DNA from: Alphaproteobacteria bacterium
GTDB lineage: Bacteria; Pseudomonadota; Alphaproteobacteria; GCA-2731375
Reading direction: 5' to 3'
Length of the DNA: 44,839 bases
Assembly (NCBI GenBank): GCA_021776235.1
Contig: JAJFGG010000011.1
Location: forward strand, 102,248 to 147,086
Shown: positions 17,472 to 26,433 of the stretch, in pieces
Layout of the letters: every line of letters begins with the position of its first letter
Numbering within the stretch: the first letter of the stretch is position 1
Made by a program: the position numbers and the translations under genes
Notes under the pieces: model-generated
Databases searched by the model: none
Told to the model about the DNA's origin: nothing
The model's input: the letters and a program-made list of their open reading frames with translations, nothing else

Positions 17472-17576
17472 TTTGAGGTCTCCCTTAAGTCTGTTTTTCG
17501 CCGTCATTTATTGTTTCATCAGTACGGCTATGGTCAAAGGTTAACACGTATCCGAGCCTTAAAAAACGCAAATTTC

Positions 17577-17593
17577 TGCCAGTATTACTGCCA
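17577..17593. promoter_or_regulatory. Short inverted repeat upstream of the binding-protein gene
   Basis: TGCCAGTA-t-TACTGCCA (one mismatch) lies in the 132-nt gap between the ATPase gene and the binding-protein gene. On the minus strand a run of six T follows 11 nt later. It could be a weak terminator for the ATPase message or an operator for an internal promoter; I cannot decide which. Confidence 0.25.
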
Positions 17594-17603
17594 CTTACAC
17601 CCC

Positions 17604-18632
17604 CTATTCTCTCGGCACCACGGGACAGGCCAGCATGTGGCCAGGGGTGAATTCCTGAAGTTCGGGGATATCGCGCTTGCAGGTTTCAATCGCCTGCGGG
17701 CAGCGTGGATGGAATACACAGCCGGACGGCGGGTTGATCGGAGACGGCACTTCGCCCTCCAAAATCTGATGCGAACGCGCTGCTTCAATCTCCGGGTCCG
17801 GCACCGGCACGGCGCTCAACAAGGCCCTGGTATAGGGATGTTTCGGGTTATCAAATAATTCATCGCAATCCGCCAACTCGACGATTTTGCCCAAATACAT
17901 CACGGCAACCCGATGGCAGAGGTGGCGCACTACGGAAAGATCATGGGCGATAAACAGATAGCTGAAATTGAACTGCTTTTGCAGATCCTCCAAAAGATTT
18001 ATGATCTGGGCCTGAATTGACACATCCAGCGCCGAGACCGCCTCGTCGCAAACGATGAATTTCGGATTGACCGACAAGGCCCGGGCAATACCCACCCGCT
18101 GCCGTTGGCCGCCGCTCATTTCATGGGGATAGCGGTCGGCAAACCGCGGGTTAAGACCGCAAATCCGCAGCAGTTCCGAAACCCGCTCACGGCGTTCCGT
18201 CGCATCCTTGATTATACCATGCACCCGCATCGCCTCGGAAATGATCGAGCCGATTTTCATGCGTGGATTGAGCGAGGAAAACGGATCCTGGAATATGACC
18301 TGCACATCCTGGCGCAGATCACTCATTTCGCTGGTTTTCATCCCGGCAATGTCGACACCGGAGAATATCACCTTGCCCGCGGTGGGTTGTTCCAGCCGCA
18401 GGATGCAACGGCCGACGGTGGTCTTGCCACAACCGGATTCGCCAACCAGACCCAGCGTCTCGCCTGGCGCTATGGTGAAACTGACACCATCCACCGCTTT
18501 GACCAGCCCGACGGTGTGCTTCAGGAACAATCCGTCGGTGACGGGGAAGTGCATTTTCAAGCCTTCCACCCGCAACAGCGGTTCCGCCTCTGCGAGGGAG
18601 TCTTCCTCCACCATGTCTTCCGCGGCACTCAC
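17604..18632 (-). CDS. Dipeptide/oligopeptide ABC transporter ATP-binding protein, DppF-like
   Basis: This 342-residue ATPase has Walker A 'GESGCGKTT' (about 63-71), the signature '[15 protein letters not shown]' (about 166-180), Walker B '[12 protein letters not shown]', and the C-terminal oligopeptide/dipeptide extension '[11 protein letters not shown]' with Cys residues that can hold an Fe-S cluster in some relatives. An acidic 20-residue leader precedes the first strand. Its ATG overlaps the stop of the upstream ATPase gene by 4 nt. Confidence 0.94.
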   Translation of the reverse strand: MSAAEDMVEEDSLAEAEPLLRVEGLKMHFPVTDGLFLKHTVGLVKAVDGVSFTIAPGETLGLVGESGCGKTTVGRCILRLEQPTAGKVIFSGVDIAGMKTSEMSDLRQDVQVIFQDPFSSLNPRMKIGSIISEAMRVHGIIKDATERRERVSELLRICGLNPRFADRYPHEMSGGQRQRVGIARALSVNPKFIVCDEAVSALDVSIQAQIINLLEDLQKQFNFSYLFIAHDLSVVRHLCHRVAVMYLGKIVELADCDELFDNPKHPYTRALLSAVPVPDPEIEAARSHQILEGEVPSPINPPSGCVFHPRCPQAIETCKRDIPELQEFTPGHMLACPVVPRE

Positions 18633-19651
18633 GCGGCTGTTCCATTTTGTTGCACAAGGGTTTCGTAATGCCAGCAGGCACTCTTATGGTCGCCGGTAAC
18701 CGTTTCCAACTCCGGAATTTCATGGCCGCAACGTTCCGTGGCAAACCGGCAGCGCGGACGAAAGGCACAGCCGTCGTCAAGCCTGGCCAAATCCGGCGGC
18801 TGACCTTCGATCGGGATGAGTGCGGTTCCCCGCGGTTGATCCAACCTGGGCACTGACGCCAGCAGCCCAAGGGTGTAAGGGTGGCTGGGATTGTGGTAGA
18901 TTTCCTTGGCGGTCCCCGTTTCGACGATCTTGCCTGCATACATGACGTTGACCCTGTCGGCGTAGCGGGCCACGACACCCAGATTGTGGGTGATTATGAG
19001 CTGCGCCACGCCCAGCCGTTTGGACAGATCCCGCATCAATTCCAGAATTTGCGCCTGAATAGTGACGTCCAGCGCCGTGGTCGGCTCGTCCGCAATAATC
19101 AGCTTTGGCTCGCAGCAGAGCGCCATGGCGATCATCACCCGCTGGCGCATGCCGCCGCTTAAATGGTGCGGAAACTGCGTGAGTCGGCGGGCCGGATCGG
19201 AGATCCCGACCTGACGCAGCAGATCCAGGGCCCGCTCTTTCGCCTTTTGTTCGTTCATATCCGTATGGCGCAACAACGTCTCGGTCAATTGCCGGCCGAC
19301 AGAGAGCACCGGATTAAGCGAGGTCATCGGCTCCTGAAAGACCATGGCGATGTCGCGGCCGCGCACGTCACGGATCTCAGCGTTGCTCATTTTCAAGAGA
19401 TCGCGGCCCTCAAACAGCGCCTGACCCTTTGCAATGCGCCCGGGCGGTTCCGGGATAAGGCGCAGGATAGACATGGCGCCGACGGATTTGCCACAACCGG
19501 ATTCACCGACAATGGCCACGGTTTCACCCAGCCCAACCGTATATGATATACCGCCAACGGCGCGCACCACACCGTCGCTGGTATCAAATTCCGTCGTCAG
19601 ATCGGAAATTTCAAGCAGATTTTCCAGCGACCATCCCCCCGGAAGCCCCAA
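18629..19651 (-). CDS. Dipeptide/oligopeptide ABC transporter ATP-binding protein, DppD-like
   Basis: This is the first gene of the importer operon, about 340 residues. It has Walker A 'GESGCGKS' (about 44-51), the signature '[15 protein letters not shown]', Walker B '[12 protein letters not shown]', and the C-terminal '[11 protein letters not shown]' extension. The start is uncertain. No ATG or GTG lies in frame before the first strand 'LLEISDL'. TTG 19651 has no ribosome-binding site, while a CTG eight codons later (19627) has GGGGGGA 6 nt upstream. It is divergent from the racemase-superfamily gene at 19940. Confidence 0.92.
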   Translation of the reverse strand: MGLPGGWSLENLLEISDLTTEFDTSDGVVRAVGGISYTVGLGETVAIVGESGCGKSVGAMSILRLIPEPPGRIAKGQALFEGRDLLKMSNAEIRDVRGRDIAMVFQEPMTSLNPVLSVGRQLTETLLRHTDMNEQKAKERALDLLRQVGISDPARRLTQFPHHLSGGMRQRVMIAMALCCEPKLIIADEPTTALDVTIQAQILELMRDLSKRLGVAQLIITHNLGVVARYADRVNVMYAGKIVETGTAKEIYHNPSHPYTLGLLASVPRLDQPRGTALIPIEGQPPDLARLDDGCAFRPRCRFATERCGHEIPELETVTGDHKSACWHYETLVQQNGTAA

Positions 19652-19939
19652 ACAAATACGCAGGGCTTGTTACCCCATATTTCGATCCAAAGTCTTTTGC
19701 CAGACTTCGTTGCCGCTCCGAATTTTTGGACCTTAGGAGCATTCTCGCTCCAGTGTCAAGAATATCATCTTTGCCTTCACATTAGTTGCTCTCTACAGGT
19801 GTTTTGCCGCAAGCTGTCGTCCTTCAATCGCGGCGCGATAGGAATTTATCCTCTTCATACCACCGCGCGGCGGCGCAAATCGAGGCTGCAGATCTGACGC
19901 CGCATGGACAGCCGTGCGGCCAATAATAAGGAACACGTG

Positions 19940-20671
19940 ATGCCTGAACTCTCCGAGCGGATCATCCTCGGCATGTTGACGCCGTCTTCGAATACGGTGT
20001 TGGAGCCGACCACGACCGCCATGCTGGCTGGCCTGGGCGAGGTTACGGCCCATTTCAGCCGCTTCAAGGTGACGGAAATATCCTTATCGCAACAAGGCCT
20101 GGCGCAGTTCGATCATGACAGATTCCTCGCCGCCGCCGATCTGCTGGCCGATGCCAAATGTAGCGCCATCGCCTGGAACGGCACTTCCGCCGGCTGGATG
20201 GGTTTCGATAATGACGAGGCGTTGTGCGCCCGCATAACCGAAAGCACCGGCGCGCCCGCCACCACCTCGATCCTGGCCAACAACGATCTGTTTCGCCGTC
20301 ATGGCGTGAAAAAATTCGGCCTGGTGACACCCTACACGGATGACGTCCAGGCCCGCATTCTGGAGAATTACCGGGCTGCCGGCTTTGACTGCGTGTCCGA
20401 GCGGCATTTGGGCATCAGCGACAATTTCTCCTTCTCGGAAATCAGTGAGGCTCAGGTCGAGAAAATGTGCCGGGAGGTCGCGGACGAGGGGGCCGCGGCG
20501 ATCTCCGTCATTTGCACCAACATGCGCGGCGCGGCCCTGGCCGAGCGTCTGGAGGCGGAATTGGGTGTCACGGTTTACGACAGCATTTCCGTCGTTGTCC
20601 TGCGCGCCCTGGAACTGGCCGGCGTTGATGCCACCCATCTGCAGGGCTGGGGCCGAATTTTCGGCCAATAG
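19940..20671 (+). CDS. Asp/Glu racemase superfamily enzyme, arylmalonate decarboxylase / maleate isomerase-like
   Basis: This 243-residue two-lobed enzyme handles malonate, maleate or amino acid substrates by Cys chemistry. Start 19940 is chosen because AAGGA lies about 9 nt upstream; ATG 19904 would add 12 residues. The 'LTPSSNTVLEP' segment (13-23) is shared with maleate isomerases. The first catalytic position is Gly81-Thr82-Ser83, not Cys, while the second, Cys192 in 'VICTNMRG', is kept, as is Tyr132 in 'TPYTDD'. Racemases and maleate isomerases use two Cys. The Gly-Thr-Ser plus single Cys arrangement is that of arylmalonate decarboxylase (Gly74-Thr75-Ser76, Cys188). It probably forms a unit with the DUF1847 gene 81 nt downstream. 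Confidence 0.82.
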   Translation: MPELSERIILGMLTPSSNTVLEPTTTAMLAGLGEVTAHFSRFKVTEISLSQQGLAQFDHDRFLAAADLLADAKCSAIAWNGTSAGWMGFDNDEALCARITESTGAPATTSILANNDLFRRHGVKKFGLVTPYTDDVQARILENYRAAGFDCVSERHLGISDNFSFSEISEAQVEKMCREVADEGAAAISVICTNMRGAALAERLEAELGVTVYDSISVVVLRALELAGVDATHLQGWGRIFGQ

Positions 20672-20696
20672 ACGCCTTTTGATCTAGCGCAACGAC

Positions 20697-20729
20697 TCCC
20701 TTGGAAATCCCGAATAGATTTCCCGGAAG
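20697..20729 (+). promoter_or_regulatory. Stem-loop between the racemase-superfamily and DUF1847 genes
   Basis: GGAAATC-ccgaata-GATTTCC (20703-20723), extended by CCTT and AAGG across a 3-nt bulge, fills much of the 81-nt gap. No T-tract follows. It may modulate expression between the two genes. Confidence 0.3.
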
Positions 20730-20752
20730 GACAACATTGCGTAAGGAGCAGA

Positions 20753-21466
20753 ATGGCCATGAGCTACGATGAACCCGGTTGCGCCTATTGCCCGGACACC
20801 GTCAGGGCCTGCCGTGTAGGGGAAAGCGACACGCGGGGGCCAGGTTATTGCCCGACAAAGGTAATGGCGGACGAACTGCAGGCGGCGGCTGCCCTTTACG
20901 ATGACCCGGAAACCCACCGTGTGGCCCAGGAATCAGCCCGGATCGAGGCCGAGGGTTATTGCCGATGGACCCGGGTCGAGGAGATCTGCCAGTTTGCCAA
21001 GAAGATGGGTTACACCAAGATCGGCATTGCCACCTGCATCAGCTTTGTCGATCTGGCCCGTACCTTGAGCGGTATTCTCGAAAGTCACGGCTTCGAGGTC
21101 GCCTCGGTCGCCTGTAAAAACGGCAGCGTGCCAAAGGAGGAAATGGGCCTAAAGGACGAAGAGAAAATCCGCCCCGGCAACTACGAGGCCATGTGCAACC
21201 CGGTCAGCCAGGCGCAATTGCTGAACCAGTCCGGTTGCCAGTTTAACATTGTGCTGGGCCTATGCGTCGGACACGACAGCCTGTTCTTTAAGTATTCCGA
21301 AGGCTTGGCAACGGTCCTGGTCGCCAAGGACCGGGTGCTGGCCCATAACCCGATCGGCGCCCTGCATTTGGCCGATACCTATTACAGCCGCGTCTGGGGG
21401 CCTGACCGTCCCGACAAACCGCCGAAGATTCCCGCCGCCGGCAGGCGGGGCCAGGGACAGCGATAG
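20753..21466 (+). CDS. DUF1847 domain-containing Cys-rich protein
   Basis: This 237-residue cytoplasmic protein matches my memory of the DUF1847 family, whose function is not known. The N-terminus has a metal-site-like Cys cluster, Cys10-x2-Cys13-x6-Cys20, with Cys33 in 'G-Y-C-P'. Further conserved cysteines occur in 'I-A-T-C-I-S-F', 'V-A-C-K-N', 'A-M-C-N-P', 'S-G-C-Q-F' and 'L-G-L-C-V-G-H-D-S'. The last, with Asp/His, looks like an active or metal site. ATG 20753 has AGGAG 6 nt upstream. It is plus-strand, after the arylmalonate-decarboxylase-like gene and convergent with pepN, 19 nt away. Confidence 0.82.
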   Translation: MAMSYDEPGCAYCPDTVRACRVGESDTRGPGYCPTKVMADELQAAAALYDDPETHRVAQESARIEAEGYCRWTRVEEICQFAKKMGYTKIGIATCISFVDLARTLSGILESHGFEVASVACKNGSVPKEEMGLKDEEKIRPGNYEAMCNPVSQAQLLNQSGCQFNIVLGLCVGHDSLFFKYSEGLATVLVAKDRVLAHNPIGALHLADTYYSRVWGPDRPDKPPKIPAAGRRGQGQR

Positions 21467-21485
21467 CACCGGTCCTTGATAGAGC

Positions 21486-24143
21486 TTACGCCGATGCCCC
21501 GCCCAGGGATTTCGAGGCGATTTCGAAAACATCCGGCGATAGGCCGTCGACCGCCAGAATGCGCCGCAGTTCAGCCTGCATCAGAGCTTGCCGGCCATCG
21601 TCATAGCGGCGCCAGCGGCCAAGCTGGGTTGCCAGGCGGGCCGCAATCTGCGGATTGATCGGGTCCAATTGTAGGATCCGATCCGCCAAAAAACGGTATC
21701 CGCTGCCGTCGTCGGCATGAAAACGATAGGGGTTGCCGCTGCAAAAGGCCGAGATCAGGGCCCGAACCTTGTTCGGTTGCAAAATGGAAAATACCGGATG
21801 CTCCATCAACCCGACCACCCGCGCCAGGGTATCCGGGCGCGCGGACGTTGCCTGTAGCGACAGCCATTTATCGATCACCACCGCATCATCCTTAAAGCGG
21901 TCGTGGAAAGCCGCAAGCGCCGCAGCCCGCTGATCATCTTCCAGCTTATCATCACCCCGATCAATCAGGGCTGAAAGCGCAGCCATGCGGTCGGTCATGT
22001 TGTCGGCATCACGGAACTGCTGTCCGGCCAGCCTTCGGCAGTCATCATCATCCAGGACTGAAAGATAGGACAGGGCCAAATTCTTCAAGGCCCGGCGCCC
22101 AGCGGAAGCCGCATCCGGCGTATAAGGCGTGTTGACCCGGTTGGCATCATGGACGGCCTGCAACTCATCGCGCAGTGTACGCGCAATAGCCGTGCGCAAT
22201 GCCTCGCGGGCCCGGTGGATCGCCGCCGGGTCGGCCTGGTCCACTTGCTCGGCAAGATATTGTTCGTTGGGTAATTGGCAGGCCAGAGCGACAAACGCCG
22301 GGTCCAAGGCCGGATCGGTCAAGGTTTGGCCGAGGGCGGCAATGAAAGCGTCATCAATGGGCGCCTCCCGGCCCGCCGCAAAGGCCGCCGCCATGCTGCC
22401 CAACAAGGCCGTGGCATACTGCTGTCCGGCTTCCCAGCGATTGAAGGGATCGCTGTCGTGAACCATAAGGAAGGCCTGCACAGCATGGTCCAAATTCTGC
22501 CGCACCCGTATAGGGGCCGAAAAGCCCCGGTTGACGGAGGGTATCGGTGCAGCGGCCAGCCCTTCAAATTGCAGCACTGTTTCCGTGCTGTTCAATTCCA
22601 CGACCTTGGTGGTCGCGCCTGTCTTATCCAACGGCAGATCATTGCCATCAGCGTCCAACAGACCGATAGCCACGGGGATGCGCATGGCCTGTTTGGCAAC
22701 GCCATCGGGTGTGGCCGGCAAAACCTGGCTTAAGCGGAGTTCGTAAGATTGCCTGGCATTGTCGTAGGTACCGGAAACATGCACCTCTGGTGTCCCGGCC
22801 TGGCTGTACCATAGTTTGAACTGTTCCAGATCGGCGCCATTGGCGTCCGCCATGGCCGCGAGGAAATCGTCACAGGTCACGGCCTGGCCGTCGTGGCGTT
22901 GAAAATATAGATCCATGCCCTTGCGGAAGCCGTCTTTTCCCAACAACGTCTGGTACATGCCGATCACTTCGGCGCCCTTTTCATACACAGTGGCGGTGTA
23001 GAAGTTGTTGATCTCCATATAGCTGGCCGGGCGGACTGGATGGGCCAGCGGGCTTGCGTCCTCGGCGAATTGGGCGGCGCGCAGGGCACGGACATCCTTG
23101 ATCCGCTGCACCGGGGCCGAGCGCATGTCGGCCGAGAATTGCTGGTCGCGAAAGACCGTCAAACCCTCTTTCAGGCTCAATTGAAACCAGTCGCGGCAGG
23201 TTACCCGGTTGCCGGTCCAATTGTGAAAATACTCATGGGCCACGATGGCTTCGATGTTGGCATAATCGTCATCCGTGGCGGTTTCAGGATTGGCCAGAAC
23301 GTATTTCGCGTTGAACACGTTCAGGCTCTTGTTCTCCATGGCGCCCATATTGAAATCGTTGATGGCAACGATGTTGAACAGATCCAGATCGTATTCCAGG
23401 CCGTATTTTTCCTCGTCCCAGCGCATGGAACGTTGCAACGCCTCCATGGCATAGGCGCAGCGGTCCTCGTTGCCCGGGTCGGTATAAACCCGCAAGGTGA
23501 CCAAACGCCCCGATTGGGTGCTGAATTGATCTTCCAGCCAGGACAGGTTGCCCGCCACCAGGGCAAATAGATACGATGGCTTCGGGAATGGATCGTCCCA
23601 GACGGCGAAGTGGCGTCCATCGGGCAACTCCCCGGCCTCGGCCAGATTACCGTTGGACAGCAGAACAGGACAATCCGCCTTCTCCGCCCGTATGGTCACC
23701 CGATAGGTGGTCATGACGTCGGGGCGGTCCGGGAAATAGGTGATGCGGCGAAAGCCCTCGGCCTCGCATTGGGTGCAAAAAATGCCCCCTGACTGATACA
23801 ACCCCTCCAACTTGGTATTGGCGGCCGGCGCGATCACCGTGATCACTTCCAATTCGCAGACCTCCGGCACCTCGGCCAGGCTCAAGCCGGCGTCGTCCAA
23901 GACATAGTCGTCGCCGCTGAGATTTCGCCCATCCAGGGACAGCGATATCAACTGCATGCCTTCGCCATCCAGGCGCAACGATGCCTTGGCCTCGGCATGC
24001 GCGGGATTGCGCCGCAGGGACGTCCGCGCCCGGACCCGGGTGTTTTCGGGCTCCAGATCGAATTCCAGGGCAACCTTTTCGATCAGAAAGGCCGGTGGTT
24101 GGTAGTCACTTAGATGGATGGTTTTCGGCGTGTCATTTGTCAT
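21486..24143 (-). CDS. pepN: Aminopeptidase N (M1 family zinc metallopeptidase)
   Basis: This 885-residue cytosolic aminopeptidase removes N-terminal residues from peptides and is the right length for proteobacterial PepN (about 870-890). The exopeptidase motif GAMEN is at about 267-271. The zinc site is HEYFH (303-307) followed by the third ligand Glu326 in 'KEGLTV'. The all-helical C-terminal half is complete. Its start faces the FkbM-like gene across a 125-nt divergent gap. Confidence 0.97.
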   Translation of the reverse strand: MTNDTPKTIHLSDYQPPAFLIEKVALEFDLEPENTRVRARTSLRRNPAHAEAKASLRLDGEGMQLISLSLDGRNLSGDDYVLDDAGLSLAEVPEVCELEVITVIAPAANTKLEGLYQSGGIFCTQCEAEGFRRITYFPDRPDVMTTYRVTIRAEKADCPVLLSNGNLAEAGELPDGRHFAVWDDPFPKPSYLFALVAGNLSWLEDQFSTQSGRLVTLRVYTDPGNEDRCAYAMEALQRSMRWDEEKYGLEYDLDLFNIVAINDFNMGAMENKSLNVFNAKYVLANPETATDDDYANIEAIVAHEYFHNWTGNRVTCRDWFQLSLKEGLTVFRDQQFSADMRSAPVQRIKDVRALRAAQFAEDASPLAHPVRPASYMEINNFYTATVYEKGAEVIGMYQTLLGKDGFRKGMDLYFQRHDGQAVTCDDFLAAMADANGADLEQFKLWYSQAGTPEVHVSGTYDNARQSYELRLSQVLPATPDGVAKQAMRIPVAIGLLDADGNDLPLDKTGATTKVVELNSTETVLQFEGLAAAPIPSVNRGFSAPIRVRQNLDHAVQAFLMVHDSDPFNRWEAGQQYATALLGSMAAAFAAGREAPIDDAFIAALGQTLTDPALDPAFVALACQLPNEQYLAEQVDQADPAAIHRAREALRTAIARTLRDELQAVHDANRVNTPYTPDAASAGRRALKNLALSYLSVLDDDDCRRLAGQQFRDADNMTDRMAALSALIDRGDDKLEDDQRAAALAAFHDRFKDDAVVIDKWLSLQATSARPDTLARVVGLMEHPVFSILQPNKVRALISAFCSGNPYRFHADDGSGYRFLADRILQLDPINPQIAARLATQLGRWRRYDDGRQALMQAELRRILAVDGLSPDVFEIASKSLGGASA

Positions 24144-24201
24144 GCCCCTGCTTGCCCTTCACAGTCGCCAAGGTCAAGCCCCGCTGAGCCGCGACAACGG
24201 T

Positions 24202-24221
24202 GGATTAACCAATTGGTATCC
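24202..24221. promoter_or_regulatory. Operator-like palindrome between pepN and the FkbM-like gene
   Basis: GGAT-ta-ACCAATTGGT-ATCC: a perfect 10-bp palindrome flanked by complementary GGAT/ATCC arms with a 2-nt bulge on one side. It sits in the middle of the 125-nt divergent promoter region. It is operator-like, but the regulator is unknown. Confidence 0.3.
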
Positions 24222-24268
24222 ATATCCAGCAATAATCGAGCGGCATTCCGCGACCATGGAGGGCCAGC

Positions 24269-25261
24269 ATGGCCGTTAATGATTTTGCCGCATATCTGAG
24301 TATCTTTGACCATATGGCGCCATTTTCCGGCTATGTGGAAAAGGGCTTTATCGTCGATTTCCTGGGCCGCCGGACAGACGCAAATTTCTATGCTGTCCTG
24401 GGCGTTGACCCGGCGGATTACGGTGGCCGCGAAATCCATACTGAACTGCCCTGCCTGTCGACGGGCGAAGCCTGGTTCGAACATTTCAATTGGGTCGCCG
24501 CCGCCCGCGAGGCGCGCGGTTCCTACGTCATGATGACCCTGGGTTCCTGTTTCGGCAACCAGGCGGTCGGCAGCTATCTGGCCCTGCAAACCCTGAATCC
24601 CATGCCGGCGATGCTGGTGGCCGTTGACGGTGTGCCGGAAAACATGGAAATGACGCGAAAACAGTTTCACAACAATGGCATCGACCCGGATGCCCATTGG
24701 CTGGTCGAAGCCGCCATGAGCGGCGACAACAAGCCGGTTCTCTTTCCCATCGGATCGGCTGGATCAGGCGCGCAGAATTGCACGGAAACCAACAGCGAAG
24801 CCGCCCGCATGGCCATTCTGGAATTGGCCAGGCGCAACGGTACCACAGATGATTTGGCGCAAAATCTGTTGCTGCGAAACAGCACCGCCCTGACCGTGAA
24901 CCTGGTGCCCAGCCCGGACTGCGATTTCACCGGCGAAATCACCTTTGTCAGCGCCGTCACCTTGATGGATCTGCTGGCCCCCTTTGCCCGCGTCGATTTT
25001 GTGGAAGCCGATTTGCAGGAGTCAGAGTGCTTTGTCTTCCCACCCGCCATGGATGCGCTGACCAGGAAAGTCCGGCGGGTTCATTTGGGCACCCATACCG
25101 ATGATACCCACGACATGCTGGAGGGCCTGTTCCGTGAAAGGGGCTGGGATATTCTGTTCAGCTACAAGCCCCGTCAATCCTACGAAACGCCGCACGCCAC
25201 ATTCGACATGGACGACGGCGTTCTGACCGCCGTCAACCCCGCGGTCGCCTATAGCAGCTAG
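24269..25261 (+). CDS. FkbM family SAM-dependent methyltransferase-like protein
   Basis: This 330-residue protein resembles FkbM-type methyltransferases. It has a glycine-bearing motif-I-like strand 'TLGSCFGNQAVG' (about 91-102), an acidic strand 'AVDGVPENMEMTRKQ', the 'DFVEADLQESE' segment (FkbM 'D-x-Q-G-x-E'-like, about 243-253) and the closing 'VRRVHLGTHTDD...GWDILF' region typical of the family's C-terminus. FkbM relatives O-methylate polyketides, glycans or lipids. GGAGGG lies 6 nt before ATG 24269. The gene stands alone between pepN and the acyl-CoA dehydrogenase operon, converging with the latter 5 nt away. The acceptor is unknown. Confidence 0.72.
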   Translation: MAVNDFAAYLSIFDHMAPFSGYVEKGFIVDFLGRRTDANFYAVLGVDPADYGGREIHTELPCLSTGEAWFEHFNWVAAAREARGSYVMMTLGSCFGNQAVGSYLALQTLNPMPAMLVAVDGVPENMEMTRKQFHNNGIDPDAHWLVEAAMSGDNKPVLFPIGSAGSGAQNCTETNSEAARMAILELARRNGTTDDLAQNLLLRNSTALTVNLVPSPDCDFTGEITFVSAVTLMDLLAPFARVDFVEADLQESECFVFPPAMDALTRKVRRVHLGTHTDDTHDMLEGLFRERGWDILFSYKPRQSYETPHATFDMDDGVLTAVNPAVAYSS

Positions 25262-25266
25262 CTGGA

Positions 25267-26424
25267 TTACAAGCCCATTTGCCGGGCCGCCAGGTCTTTC
25301 ATGATTTCGACCGAGCCGCCGCCGATAGCCATGACCTTGGTCTCGCGGTAGATACGTTCCACCTTGCCACCGCGCATATAGCCGGCGCCGCCGAATATCT
25401 GCATAGCTTCGTTGGCGCAGAATTCCATTGCGTCCGTCGCCACCACCTTCACCATGGCCACGTCCGCCGCGATCCGTTCACCCTGCATGTCGCGCCAGGT
25501 CAAATCCTCCAGATAGGCCACGCCGGCGTTGATCCGCATGGCCATGTCCACCAGTTTGTGGCGGATCACCTGATTTTCAACCAGTGCCCGGCCAAAGGTA
25601 TGGCGGTCACGGCTATAGGCGGTGGCCTCGTCCAGGCAGACCTGGGCGAAAGCCAGGGCCTGGGTGGCCAGCATCAGCCGTTCATAGTTGAAGTTGTGCA
25701 TGATCTGCTTGAAGCCCTGGTTCTCCTCGCCGATCAGATTGGCCACCGGCACCCGGCAATCATCGAAATACAAGGTTGCCGTATCGGAACACCACCAGCC
25801 CATTTTATTGAGCGGCGTGCGGCTAAAGCCAGGCGTCCCGCCTTCGACCAGGATCAGCGAGATACCGCCCAGGCCGTCACCGCCCGTGCGCACCGCAACG
25901 GCGACGAAATCCGCCCGCATGCCGGACGTGATGAACGTCTTCTGGCCATTGATGACGTATTCATCGCCGTCACGGCGGGCCGTGGTGCGCAACCGGGCCA
26001 CGTCGGACCCGCCGGACGGTTCGGTGACCCCCAGGGCCGAGATTTTTCTGCCCGCCAGGACGTCGGGCAAAACCCGGGCCTTTAATTCGTCGGAACCGAA
26101 TTGGGCAATATGCGGGGTACCGATGGTATGGCTGGACAAGCCGGCCGCCAGACCGCCGCTGCCGCAACGGCAAAGCTCCTGATGGGCGGCGATAAAGAAG
26201 AACCGGTCGCAATCGACACCGCCATATTCCTCCGGATAGCAGACCTGCAACAGGCCGACCTCCGCCGCCTTTTGATAGATCTCGCGGGGAAATTCCCCGG
26301 CTTCGTCCCAGTCCGTGACATACGGCTCAATCTCCCGTTCCACGAAACGACGGATAGTGGCGCGAAAGACCTCGTGCGCCTCGCCGTAATAGGGGCTGCG
26401 CCGCTGGTTGGGGATATTGTTCAC
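25267..26424 (-). CDS. Acyl-CoA dehydrogenase, second tandem copy (last gene of the atu-like operon)
   Basis: This 385-residue FAD enzyme would introduce a 2,3 double bond into an acyl-CoA. The FAD/substrate motifs 'GVTEPSGGSD' (about 132-141) and 'GQKTFITSG' (160-168) are clear. The base Glu376 of medium-chain enzymes, in 'Y-E-G-T-S-E', is absent (here 'I-G-G-G-S-V-E'). A Glu is instead at about 248 in 'FNYERLM', the position used by isovaleryl-CoA and other branched-chain dehydrogenases. It is near-identical over long stretches to the gene 9 nt upstream, and both have 385 residues, so this is a recent duplication. A methyl-branched substrate is inferred. Confidence 0.95.
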   Translation of the reverse strand: MNNIPNQRRSPYYGEAHEVFRATIRRFVEREIEPYVTDWDEAGEFPREIYQKAAEVGLLQVCYPEEYGGVDCDRFFFIAAHQELCRCGSGGLAAGLSSHTIGTPHIAQFGSDELKARVLPDVLAGRKISALGVTEPSGGSDVARLRTTARRDGDEYVINGQKTFITSGMRADFVAVAVRTGGDGLGGISLILVEGGTPGFSRTPLNKMGWWCSDTATLYFDDCRVPVANLIGEENQGFKQIMHNFNYERLMLATQALAFAQVCLDEATAYSRDRHTFGRALVENQVIRHKLVDMAMRINAGVAYLEDLTWRDMQGERIAADVAMVKVVATDAMEFCANEAMQIFGGAGYMRGGKVERIYRETKVMAIGGGSVEIMKDLAARQMGL

Positions 26425-26433
26425 CGCGACCTC

